Positions 8,365 to 16,195 of a stretch of DNA of 22,498 nucleotides are shown here, in pieces. Numbering within the stretch: the stretch's first letter is position 1; every line of letters begins with the position of its first letter. A model generated the notes under the pieces. That model worked only from the letters and a program-made list of their open reading frames with translations. It was not told where the DNA came from and did no database searches. The position numbers were made by a program, and so were the translations under genes. This DNA is from JANOQP01 sp044227705 (GTDB lineage: Bacteria; Bacteroidota; Bacteroidia; Chitinophagales; Saprospiraceae): contig JBGAWE010000055.1 of NCBI GenBank assembly GCA_044227705.1, positions 1 to 22,498 on the forward strand, given 5' to 3'.

Positions 8365-8383
8365 CCCGCCTTTTGAAAAAAAG

Positions 8384-8471
8384 GGAGAGCTGTCCGAGTG
8401 GTCGAAGGAGCACGCCTGGAAAGTGTGTATACCCCAAAAGGGTATCGTGGGTTCGAATCCCACGCTCTCCG
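8384..8471 (+). tRNA. tRNA-Ser (anticodon GGA)
   Basis: The acceptor stem GGAGAGC (8384-8390) pairs with GCTCTCC (8464-8470), followed by discriminator G. The anticodon stem CACGC/GTGTG (8411-8415, 8423-8427) holds the loop CTGGAAA with anticodon GGA at 8418-8420, which reads UCU/UCC. A long variable arm (TACCCC...GGGTA) marks a class II serine tRNA. The T-arm is GTGGG-TTCGAAT-CCCAC. The 3' CCA is not encoded. Confidence 0.95.
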
Positions 8472-8518
8472 CAGAAGCCGAGCGTCGGCAGTTTTTCAAG
8501 AATACGACCATATCAACC

Positions 8519-8606
<88 letters not shown>

Positions 8607-8608
8607 AC

Positions 8609-8644
8609 AATCCCCGGCCGGGCAACTGGTCGGGGATTTTTTTT
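8609..8644 (+). terminator. intrinsic terminator after the tRNA pair
   Basis: AATCCCCGGCC (8609-8619) pairs with GGTCGGGGATT (8628-8638) in an 11-bp stem with one G-T wobble and an 8-base loop. Eight T residues follow (8637-8644). It begins four bases after the second tRNA. Confidence 0.9.
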
Positions 8645-8712
8645 GCCCAAATCCAGCGCGGCCCCAACTCCAGTCGGCACTCTTGCCGTGTCCCCTCAAA
8701 AAATCTCTTTCC

Positions 8713-11700
8713 ATGAAAAAATCAACATTCCTAACGCTCACCGCCCTCTGGCTGCTCACCTCCCGGACGCAGGCCCAACAGTTCTTCTTCTCCTCCGAAA
8801 AGCCGGCCACCTGCTCTGCCGCCGACGGCATCGTGACCATAGTCCCGATCGGCGGGCACCGCCTTTCACCTACCTCTGGGGCGACGGCTCGACCGGCGTC
8901 AGCCTCAAAAACGCCTCGAAAGGGGTCTATTCCGCCACCCTGACCGACGCGAGCGGGGCCACCGTTGCCCATTCGCACATCCTCAACAGCCACGAGCTGG
9001 ACGTTCGCCTCACTGGCTACTTGCCCTCCTCCTATTGCAACCCGACCTCGGGGAAACTGGAGGTGGAGCCTGTCGGGGGCGTAGCTCCGTACACCTATCT
9101 GTGGAGCAACGGACAGACGACCGCCGCCGCGACCGGCCTTGCCCTAAACACCTATCAGGTGACGGTGACGGACGCGGCAGGCTGCTCCGCGCTCGGCGAG
9201 TACTCGGTCGGGCTGCCGCACGCCAGTTACTATCCGACGGCGGGCGTCCAAATCGTCCAGCAACCAAACTGCGCCAGCCCGGCCGTCGGCGAGCTTTCCG
9301 CAACGATGAATTACAGCGGCTACGAGCCGTACTCCTTCCAATGGAGCAGCGGCGCTACGACCGCCTCCGTCACCGGCCTGACCGTTGGGTCGTACTCCGT
9401 CACCGTCACCGACGCGCTCGGCTGCTCCTCGGTGGCGGGACTGACTTTGTTCAAAGAAATGATCATGACCGGCAGCACCATTTGCAACGGCACGGCGACC
9501 GGCACGGCCAGTGCCTCGCTCGTCAACGGGGTGGCCCCTGTAAGCTATGCATGGAGCGACGGCCAGACCGGCCCGACGCGCTCCGGTCTGGCCAACGGCA
9601 CCTATCTCGTCACTGCGACCGACGCCACCGGGTGCTCCTCGCAGTCTTATGTCGCGGTTCATGTGCCGGTGCTTTGGGCGTACGACCAGACGCCCGACTG
9701 CTACTCCGGCAACGGTGGAATCGCCTACTGCTATGTTCAAAACGACAACGCGACCGCCTACCTGTGGGACAACGGCGCGACCGACAGCTACGCCAACTCC
9801 CTCTCCACCGGCCTCCACACGGTGACGGTCACGACCGCCCTCGGCTGTTCGCTCATCGGCACTGTAACGGTTCCGCCGCCGCTCGCGCCGCCGTTCACCA
9901 TCGCCACAGCACCGGTCGCCGCCGATTGCGCCAACTCGCTCGGCGGCTCGCTCGGCGTGACCGTTTCGGGCGGTATTTCACCCTATAATTTCTATGCCTA
10001 CGGCCCCAACGGCTCCGTCGCAAATAGCCCGGCCGCCTTGCAAAACGTGGCCGCCGGGAGCTACTACATATATGTGAACACAGCCAACGGTCAAAACTGC
10101 GCGGCCAACATACAGGTCGAACTGCCAGACGCGGGCGGCTTCAACCCTGTTCTCGACGTTGTAGACCTCGATTGCGCGAACGGCGGCTACGGCTCGGCCG
10201 CCGTCCTCGGCGTGACCTCGCCCGTCGCCGATTATCAGTGGAACATGGGCGCGACCACGCCCGACGTCTACTCGCTGACCGGCGGCTGCTACTCCGTGAC
10301 CGTGACCGGCGCGGGGACCTGCCTGCGCTCGTTCAACTTCTGCGTCTACGGGGACAAGGACTCGCTCAACCTGCCCGGCCTCTGCAGCGCGACGGCCACC
10401 GGAAAGCTCAGCAACGACCTCGGCGTCCCCGGCTGCGCTGGAGGCACGGGCATCCCATACCAGCTTTTCGAGACAAGCCCGTCGGGCGCCTTGACCTTGA
10501 CGGACGGCAACGGCGTGTTCAACATCGCCCTGACCGACGGCACCTTCGACATCGCCCCGATTCAGTACGACCCTGCCGACATCGCCTGCCCGGCGGCGGG
10601 GAAATACACTGTGACCATCCCGTTCGGCAGCACGCAGGCGGGGCTGGACTTCCACTTTTTGAGCACAAGCCCCGTCGACCACCGCATCACGCAGCAGGCC
10701 CTGCGGACGGCACAGCCCGGATACCCCTACTCGCTCCGATTCAAGGCCTGCAACGACGGCACTGCCGCATCGACCGGCACAGTCTCTCTCGATTATGGAA
10801 ACCTGTTCGGCAGCCTCTCAACGGGCTGGTTCGCGCAGCATCCGGGGGCGTTTTCATTGACCGGCGAGACGGCGGGCGCGCCCGAAAACCACGCCACGTT
10901 CTCCTTCCCCGGCATCGCTCAGGGCGGCTGTGAAATCCTGCAAACCGACCTCCTCGCGCCGACGTCAGCCATCGTCGGTGGCCAGTTTTTGACCCGGGCG
11001 ACCATCACCCCGCAGACCGGCGACCCGACGCCGTCGAACAACTCGACATCGATTTACAATGCCGTCGCGGGCAGCTTCGACCCGAACGGCGTCTACGCAT
11101 TCCCCGTCCGCAACGGCACGCCGCACGACGGCGGCGAAATCCTGAAGGACGTCGACCGGACGGTGACCTATCAAATCTTCTTTCAAAACGAAGGCACGGC
11201 GGCTGCCGACCGGGTCATCGTCCGCGACACGCTCGACGCGGCCCTCGAGCCGCGCTCGCTGCGCAACATCTCGACCTCGCACGGGGCCAAAATCTCCATC
11301 GAGGACGGCAACAAGGTCCTCGTGTTCCAATTCGACAACATCGGCCTGCAGCCCGCGACGGTCGACTACGCGAACAGCGTCGGCTCCATCCAGTATGAAA
11401 TCGACCTGCGGCCGGGCCTCTCTGTTGGCACGGAGGTGCGCAAATCGGCTGACATCTATTTCGACTTCAACCCGCCGGTGGCAACGAACGAGAACGTGCT
11501 CAAAATCGCCGAATCCCTCGCCTCGAACTCGCCGGCGCGCCCGGCCGACGGCCTGCAACTCGTCCCGAACCCGGCAGACGACGGCTTCCGCTTCCTCGCC
11601 GCCGAGGCGGGCGAGCTTCGGGTATTCGACACGCGCGGCCGGGCCGTCCTGCAAAAAGAAATCGAGCCAGGCGTCCAAACCGTCGACGTTTCGGTATTGA

Positions 11701-11774
11701 TGGCAGGGATTTACTTCGTCCAGTTCTCGGAGGGCGGCCGGACGCGCACCGGGAAGCTCGTCGTCGAGCATTGA
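8713..11774 (+). CDS. SprB-repeat surface protein with type IX secretion C-terminal domain (apparent frameshift)
   Basis: The gene opens MKKSTFLTLTALWLLTSRTQAQ, a clear Sec signal peptide, at ATG 8713. The frame then fails: the coding continues in another frame after 8854-8856 (GGG). One extra G there restores the repeat consensus (I-G-G-A-P-P-F-T-Y-L-W-G-D-G), giving about 1020 residues. About seven SprB-type repeats follow, each with a W-S/D-x-G-x-T core and a G-x-Y-x-V-T-V-T-D-A-x-G-C end. Next comes a T9SS-protein repeat domain (SFDPNGVYAFPVRNG ... SADIYFDFNPPVATNENV), and the C-terminus is a type A sorting domain (LVPNPADDGFRF to GKLVVEH). The protein is presumably exported by the T9SS to the cell surface for adhesion or gliding. 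The ligand is unknown. The gene may be intact with an assembly error, or a real pseudogene. Confidence 0.85.
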
Positions 11775-11803
11775 ACTGAACCGAAACCCAGCATTCTGGG
11801 CGC

Positions 11804-11881
11804 AAAAAGGCCGGTGTGCGAACCGGGCAAGGAGGCCGCTTTTTGGCCACCTTTGCCCGCCGCACGCCGGCCTTTTCTTTT
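11804..11881 (+). terminator. long terminator hairpin ending 3 bases before the next start codon
   Basis: AAAAGGCCGGTGTGCG (11805-11820) pairs with CGCACGCCGGCCTTTT (11861-11876), 16 bp with one G-T wobble. An inner stem (GGGCAAGGAGGCC at 11825-11837 with the complementary GGCC...TTTGCCC at 11845-11858) extends it. T-rich sequence follows to 11881. It should stop transcription from the SprB-repeat gene. Because the stem is flanked by A-runs and T-runs it could also work on the other strand. Confidence 0.8.
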
Positions 11882-11884
11882 CAG

Positions 11885-13039
11885 ATGAATTTCAATTTCA
11901 AAAAAATCCTCGCCGACTCACTTGCCGCTGGGCACTTCCAGAAGATGACATTGAGCCGCCCCATTGGACAGGCGGAGGGTCTGAAAAACCTCCTATTCCG
12001 CCCTGTCTTGATTAAAAAAAGGGAGAAAATCCAGGCCACCTTCCGATTCTCGACCCGCGACGAGTTCAAAAACTGGTCGGCCGACGAGCTTCTCGATCTT
12101 ATCGAAAAAGACCTTGGCACGGGCTGGCTCAACGCCGACCTCCTTCTGGCGGACCGTGAGGTCCATTTTCAAACAATGAAAAACGGGCACGGGAAATTGA
12201 CCGAAAAGAAGCTCGCCGCCGCGACCGAAACCAAGCCGAAACCCGCCAGCCACGACCATGAAAAAACGCGCCTTCTCGACCCCGCCTCCCCCTGGCTAGC
12301 CGCGCTCGGAATCGCCAGCGGGCAGGGCGAAATCCTGAAATCGTCGCAGGACAAGTGGCGGCAAATCAACAAGTTCCTCGAAATCGTCCAGTCGCTGTTG
12401 AAACAGGCGCGGCCAGTCGCCGGGAAGCCGTTTCGCGTCGCCGACATGGGCAGCGGGAAGGGCTACCTGACCTTCGCCCTTTATGATTTTTTGAAAAACA
12501 CGCTCGGCCTTGATGCTCAAGTGACCGGCGTCGAGCTGCGCGGCGGCCTTGTCGATTTTTGCAACCAGACAGCGCAATCGGTTGGTTTTCAACAACTTAA
12601 GTTCGAAAAAGAAGACATCGCCGCCTTCCAGCCCGGCCCGCTCGACCTTCTCATCGCCCTACACGCCTGCGACACGGCGACCGACCTCGCCATTGCTTCC
12701 GGGCTGCGGTCGGAGGCGCGGGCCATCGTCGTCGCGCCGTGCTGCCACAAACAGGTCAGGCGCGACATGGCGGCTAAAAACGAACTGGCACCCATCCTCA
12801 AAAACGGGATCTTGGAAGAGCGGCAAGCCGAGATTTTGACCGACGGCATCCGCGCCCTCTTGCTCGAAAAAGAAGGCTATCGAACTCAGGTTTTCGAGTT
12901 CATCTCGACAGAGCACACGGCGAAAAACGTGATGATAACCGCCGTCCGAGCCAAACCAAACCCGTCAGCCGCCGCCCAAATCGACGCGCTGAAATCTGCG
13001 TTCGGGCTGGAAAGGCATTTTCTGGAAACCCTGATTTGA
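11885..13039 (+). CDS. SAM-dependent methyltransferase (Methyltransf_32 / METTL25-like)
   Basis: A 384-residue protein. The N-terminal part (1-130) has FRPVLIKKREKIQATFRFSTRDE and resembles the leader domain of this family. The SAM-binding motif I is FRVADMGSGKGYLTFALYDFL (near 183-203), followed by VTGVELR with the ribose-binding glutamate. LIALHACDTATDLAI and VVAPCCHKQVRRD follow, both characteristic of the family. Related bacterial proteins are unassigned; an RNA or small-molecule substrate is a guess. The ATG at 11885 is used because upstream in-frame ATGs fall inside the terminator hairpin. No promoter motif is visible between the terminator and the start, so its transcription is unexplained. 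It converges with the rhomboid gene, stop codons 2 bases apart. Confidence 0.85.
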   Translation: MNFNFKKILADSLAAGHFQKMTLSRPIGQAEGLKNLLFRPVLIKKREKIQATFRFSTRDEFKNWSADELLDLIEKDLGTGWLNADLLLADREVHFQTMKNGHGKLTEKKLAAATETKPKPASHDHEKTRLLDPASPWLAALGIASGQGEILKSSQDKWRQINKFLEIVQSLLKQARPVAGKPFRVADMGSGKGYLTFALYDFLKNTLGLDAQVTGVELRGGLVDFCNQTAQSVGFQQLKFEKEDIAAFQPGPLDLLIALHACDTATDLAIASGLRSEARAIVVAPCCHKQVRRDMAAKNELAPILKNGILEERQAEILTDGIRALLLEKEGYRTQVFEFISTEHTAKNVMITAVRAKPNPSAAAQIDALKSAFGLERHFLETLI

Positions 13040-13041
13040 GT

Positions 13042-13734
13042 TCAGACCTGCTGGTTTTCGAGGATGCCGCGCGTGTTGTACCGGCCCCGGTAAATCAGCC
13101 CCATGAAGAAACCGAACACGAAGCCGCCGATATGCGCCCACCATGCCACGCCCTCCGTCGGCTCGACGCCGTCGAGGTTGAGCGAGCCGACGCCGGAGAC
13201 GAGGTTCTGCAAAATCCATATGCCCAGAAAGACGAAGGCCGGGACGAGGAAGCGCGGGAACCAGAAGATGAGGATGGCCACCACCTTCACCCGCGACGAG
13301 GGGAACATGACGAGGTAGGCCCCCAGCACGGCCGCGATGGCACCGCTCGCCCCGATGCAGGGCGCGTCGCTGTGGAGGTTGAAAACAGTGTGGGCAGCCG
13401 CCGCGACGAGGCCGCCGCCGAGATAAAAAAGAGCGAAACGGCCGTTGCCGACGACCGCCTCGATGTTGTCGGCGAAGACCCAGAGGAAGAGCATGTTGCC
13501 GATGACGTGCATCCAGCCGCCGTGGACGAACATGGAGGAGACGAGCGCGTCGAGGTGGTGGCCCTGCTCGATGTCGGCCGGGTGGTAGCCCCACCGTTCG
13601 ACGAAGGCCGCGCCGACCTCGGGCGAGCGGGTGACCTGGAAGAGAAAGACCGCGCAGTTGAGCGCGAGGAAAGACCAGGTGAAAAGGGGCGCGTGTCCGC
13701 CGCGAACGTTGTCGTCGCCGATGGGGAAGAACAT
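13042..13734 (-). CDS. rhomboid family intramembrane serine protease
   Basis: A 230-residue polytopic membrane protein with the rhomboid active site. HGGWMHVIGNMLFLWVF supplies His76 and Asn80 for the oxyanion site, G-A-S-G carries nucleophile Ser130, and WWAHIGGFVFGF carries the general-base His201. About six transmembrane segments are visible, the usual bacterial core, with an insertion of roughly 50 residues between the GASG helix and the last His helix that contains two more hydrophobic stretches. Rhomboids cleave transmembrane substrates within the inner membrane; the substrate here is not identifiable. It lies downstream of rnpA (78 bases) but has its own TACTTTCG motif in the gap. The window shows no other partner. 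Confidence 0.93.
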   Translation of the reverse strand: MFFPIGDDNVRGGHAPLFTWSFLALNCAVFLFQVTRSPEVGAAFVERWGYHPADIEQGHHLDALVSSMFVHGGWMHVIGNMLFLWVFADNIEAVVGNGRFALFYLGGGLVAAAAHTVFNLHSDAPCIGASGAIAAVLGAYLVMFPSSRVKVVAILIFWFPRFLVPAFVFLGIWILQNLVSGVGSLNLDGVEPTEGVAWWAHIGGFVFGFFMGLIYRGRYNTRGILENQQV

Positions 13735-13777
13735 GGTTGCCGGTTCGTTTTTGTTGAAAAACAGGTGGATTTCGGGC

Positions 13778-13785
13778 CGAAAGTA
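13778..13785 (-). promoter_or_regulatory. -7 promoter motif upstream of the rhomboid gene
   Basis: On the minus strand TACTTTCG lies about 43 bases before the start codon. It matches the TAnnTTCG form seen before rpmH and the S46 peptidase. It sits in the loop of a short inverted repeat (CGGGC...GCCCG). A well-spaced -33 TTG is not evident, so this is moderate support. Confidence 0.45.
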
Positions 13786-13812
13786 GCCCGATTCGGCAAA
13801 AACGCCCGTCGG

Positions 13813-14235
13813 TCAGGCGGTCGGCGCTGTCTCCAAAATCTTTCGGCAGAGTTTTTTCACCCCCTTTTGCATCTCTGAAAACTCGACCGCTTCCTGCCCA
13901 ACGAAGATGACCATTACGGCCACGCGGCGATCTGCGGCGGCCAGTTTTTCATAAAAATCGGGCGCGTTGAGCCGCCACGCCTCGCGCAGCCGACGGCGCA
14001 GCAGGTTGCGCTCGACGGCGGACTTAAACCTTTTCTTTGGAACGGAAATGGAGACCTGCGCCGGAAATGGAGCGTCGGCCAGCAGCAGCGGCAAGAAAAC
14101 CGCCCGCAACGGGAAAGCTCCGACCGACCGGCCCGAGCGAAAAATGGCCCCGATGAGCTTGCGGCTTTTGAGCCGCTCGGCCTTGTGGTGGGAAAAATCG
14201 TTGGCGGCTTTGGGGCCGGTTTTGCCGGTTTCCAT
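13813..14235 (-). CDS. rnpA: ribonuclease P protein component
   Basis: A 140-residue basic protein. The RNase P protein signature is present: FRSGRSVGAFPLRAVFLP (32-49), VSISVPKKRFKSAVERN (61-77) and LLRRRLREAWR, which carries the conserved RNR-type basic helix that contacts the catalytic RNA. It assists 5' maturation of tRNAs in the cytoplasm. The start is the ATG whose A is at 14235 (METGKTGPKAAND); the frame is open further upstream but that part overlaps repeat sequence. rpmH lies directly upstream on the same strand, the conserved bacterial order. Downstream is a rhomboid protease rather than the frequent yidD/yidC neighbours. Confidence 0.95.
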   Translation of the reverse strand: METGKTGPKAANDFSHHKAERLKSRKLIGAIFRSGRSVGAFPLRAVFLPLLLADAPFPAQVSISVPKKRFKSAVERNLLRRRLREAWRLNAPDFYEKLAAADRRVAVMVIFVGQEAVEFSEMQKGVKKLCRKILETAPTA

Positions 14236-14289
14236 GGCAAAAATTGTTGGGAATGGGGATTCGGAAATGGAGATCAGGGGCTGTAAGCC

Positions 14290-14331
14290 CAATCCCTATT
14301 CCCGAATCACCAATCCCTATTCCCCAATCAC
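14290..14331. repeat. tandem 21-bp direct repeat between rnpA and rpmH
   Basis: Two copies (14290-14310 and 14311-14331) differ at one base; each has the core CAATCCCTATTCCC followed by AATCAC. The second copy contains the rpmH stop codon. A related sequence in the other orientation (GGGGATTCGG) lies at 14255-14264. Confidence 0.75.
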
Positions 14332-14483
14332 TTGCCGGGCATCGTGTCGGAGACGGAGAGGCGCTTGCGGCCGGTGGCGCGGCGGCGCGAAAGAACCTTG
14401 CGGCCGTTCTTGGTGGCCATGCGCGAGCGGAAGCCGTGCTTGTTGGCGCGTTTGCGGCGGGAAGGCTGGTAAGTCCTTTTCAT
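14328..14483 (-). CDS. rpmH: 50S ribosomal protein L34
   Basis: A 51-residue, highly basic protein on the minus strand. It begins MKRTYQPSRRKRANKHGF and continues with RMATKNGRKVLSRRRATGR, the near-universal L34 sequence, with a short acidic tail ending MPGK. L34 is a component of the large ribosomal subunit. The length fits the family (44-53). rnpA follows 92 bases downstream on the same strand, the conserved rpmH-rnpA pair. A -33/-7 promoter lies just upstream. Confidence 0.98.
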   Translation of the reverse strand: MKRTYQPSRRKRANKHGFRSRMATKNGRKVLSRRRATGRKRLSVSDTMPGK

Positions 14484-14520
14484 TGCAGGAAAAAATTTGC
14501 CGGTTTGTCAAAAAGAGCGG

Positions 14521-14550
14521 CGAAGGTAGCTGGGCATCCCTCAAAACAAA
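14521..14550 (-). promoter_or_regulatory. promoter of rpmH-rnpA
   Basis: Read on the minus strand: TTTG (14550-14547), 18 bases, then TACCTTCG (14528-14521). This is close to the Bacteroidota consensus and gives a leader of roughly 30 bases before the rpmH ATG. Confidence 0.65.
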
Positions 14551-14689
14551 GCCCTTTGCGGCTTTTTGGCTCCCGAAAAATTCTCGGCGGTCGATTGGGC
14601 TGTCAGCTTTTCGGTCACACGAGGTTGCTGTGAGCAGGCGTTTTGGCCCAAATTGCCGCCCTAAACCGCCGGTTTCACGCCTTCCTCGC

Positions 14690-16162
14690 ATGAACAGCAA
14701 ACTCCGAGTCATCGCTTCCGCCATGTTTTTGGCGGCATCCTTTTCCAGCTTTTCGCAGGAACAGCTTGGCCTGCGAACCGAACGGTTCAGCGGCATCAGC
14801 TCCGCACCGCTCAACCCCGCCAACCTCTCGGGCATGGCCTTGAAATGGGACGCGAACATCCTCGGCGCCGCCTTTTTTGTGGAGTCGAACTACGGCTTCG
14901 CCAAAAACGCCAGCGTCCCGAAAATCCTGCGGACTCGGTTCGACACGGCCAGTTTCTACTCAACAAGCCTCGCCACCGACAAGCTGCCGCCGCGCCCCGG
15001 CCAGATTGTCATCGACTACCCGCAGCGGGCGCGCCGCTATTACGGCGACCTGCGGCTGATGGCCATGCTCCCCGCTTTTGCCGTCCATGTCGGGGCAAAA
15101 AACACGGTCGGTTTTTCGACAACCTTTCGGCTGGAGGCGGCTACGCACACCGTCCCGCCGCCGCTCGGCTACCCTCGGTACGACGCGCACCCGCGACACG
15201 ACGAGTTCGAACTCGGGCGGATGTCGGTCTCTGGCATGGCCTGGACAGAGACGGCGGGGCATTTTTCCCATCTTTTTGAATTGGAAAACGGCTCGCTCGC
15301 CATCGGCGCGTCGGCCAAATACCTACTGGCGCACGAGGCCTTTTTCGCCCGGGCCAACGAGTCCTTCTTTCTCACAAAACTCGGCGGCGACTCGCTCCGC
15401 TTCCGCGAGACGGAGTTCGAGGGCGGCATCACGACGGGAAATTTCACTGCCATCGCCGGTCAAAGACCGCGCCTCCTCGTCAGCGGCCGGGGCCTCGGGT
15501 TCGACATCGGTGCTGTCTTTTCAAAAACCTCCGACGACCTCGACGACGGCGACTATCTGTGGAAAACCGGACTCGCCTTGCTCGACATCGGCCGAGTGAG
15601 AATCGGGAACCGAGGCGAGCGGCACAGCTACTTCCTCGACGGTGCCGTCGAGTTCGACCCCAACGAACTGGCCACCTCGACCGACCCGAACATCCCAATC
15701 CGCACGACCAGTTTTTGGGCATTCGGCGACTCGCTGGCCTCGCTCGTGGGGCACGGGTTTTCCATTGGGCTGCCGCTGGCTGTTTGTGCGCAGGGCGACT
15801 TTCGGGCGATGGAGGACTTTTACGCCAACGCCACGCTCGTGCAAAGAATTGATTTCAAAAAAGGGGCGTTGCAGCGGTCGAACCTCCTCGCCGTCGTCCC
15901 GCGATTTGAGCGGCGGTGGTGGTCGGCGAGCTTGCCTTTCGAGCTGTCGGAATGGCGTAGCATTCGGTTCGGGCTGGCGGCCCGGCTCGGTTTTTTGGTT
16001 GTCGGAACCGACGATTTGGGGAGCTTTTTTAAACAAAAAAGGCTCAATTCGACCGATTTCTATGTCGCCTTGAAAATCAACGCCCTCCGGCTCTGGGGCG
16101 AGCGGGCGCACGAGTCGCGACAAAAGTTGAGGCGGAGCCGTGTGCGGTGCTACGAGTTTTGA
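14690..16162 (+). CDS. predicted outer-membrane protein, DUF5723-like
   Basis: A 490-residue protein with a signal peptide (MNSKLRVIASAMFLAASFSSFSQ). The body has RFSGISSAPLNPANLSGM near the mature N-terminus and alternating aromatic and polar strands (LRLMAMLPAFAVHVG, SLAIGASAKYLLAHEAFF, GLGFDIGAVF, FGLAARLGFLVV), as in an outer-membrane beta-barrel. The LNPA-type N-terminus and overall size recall the Bacteroidota DUF5723 family; this assignment is from memory of the pattern, not from a search. Function is unknown. The ATG at 14690 is chosen for the signal peptide; the frame is open far upstream through rpmH and rnpA but that part is a shadow. It diverges from rpmH and converges with the S46 peptidase, whose stop is 33 bases away. 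Confidence 0.75.
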   Translation: MNSKLRVIASAMFLAASFSSFSQEQLGLRTERFSGISSAPLNPANLSGMALKWDANILGAAFFVESNYGFAKNASVPKILRTRFDTASFYSTSLATDKLPPRPGQIVIDYPQRARRYYGDLRLMAMLPAFAVHVGAKNTVGFSTTFRLEAATHTVPPPLGYPRYDAHPRHDEFELGRMSVSGMAWTETAGHFSHLFELENGSLAIGASAKYLLAHEAFFARANESFFLTKLGGDSLRFRETEFEGGITTGNFTAIAGQRPRLLVSGRGLGFDIGAVFSKTSDDLDDGDYLWKTGLALLDIGRVRIGNRGERHSYFLDGAVEFDPNELATSTDPNIPIRTTSFWAFGDSLASLVGHGFSIGLPLAVCAQGDFRAMEDFYANATLVQRIDFKKGALQRSNLLAVVPRFERRWWSASLPFELSEWRSIRFGLAARLGFLVVGTDDLGSFFKQKRLNSTDFYVALKINALRLWGERAHESRQKLRRSRVRCYEF

Positions 16163-16195
16163 GACCGACAGCCAGCCCCGCCCCAACCGAAAAAA

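Noticed and set aside
8854..8856. Phase-variable G tract
   Set aside because: Three or four G residues are too short for efficient slipped-strand switching; kept only as a remote alternative to an assembly error.
9050..10340. CRISPR-like or tandem DNA repeat array
   Set aside because: The periodicity is at the protein level (SprB repeats) with diverged DNA, not identical repeats with spacers.
11816..11884. Upstream start for the methyltransferase
   Set aside because: That ATG is inside the terminator hairpin, and the added residues are not similar to the family N-terminus.
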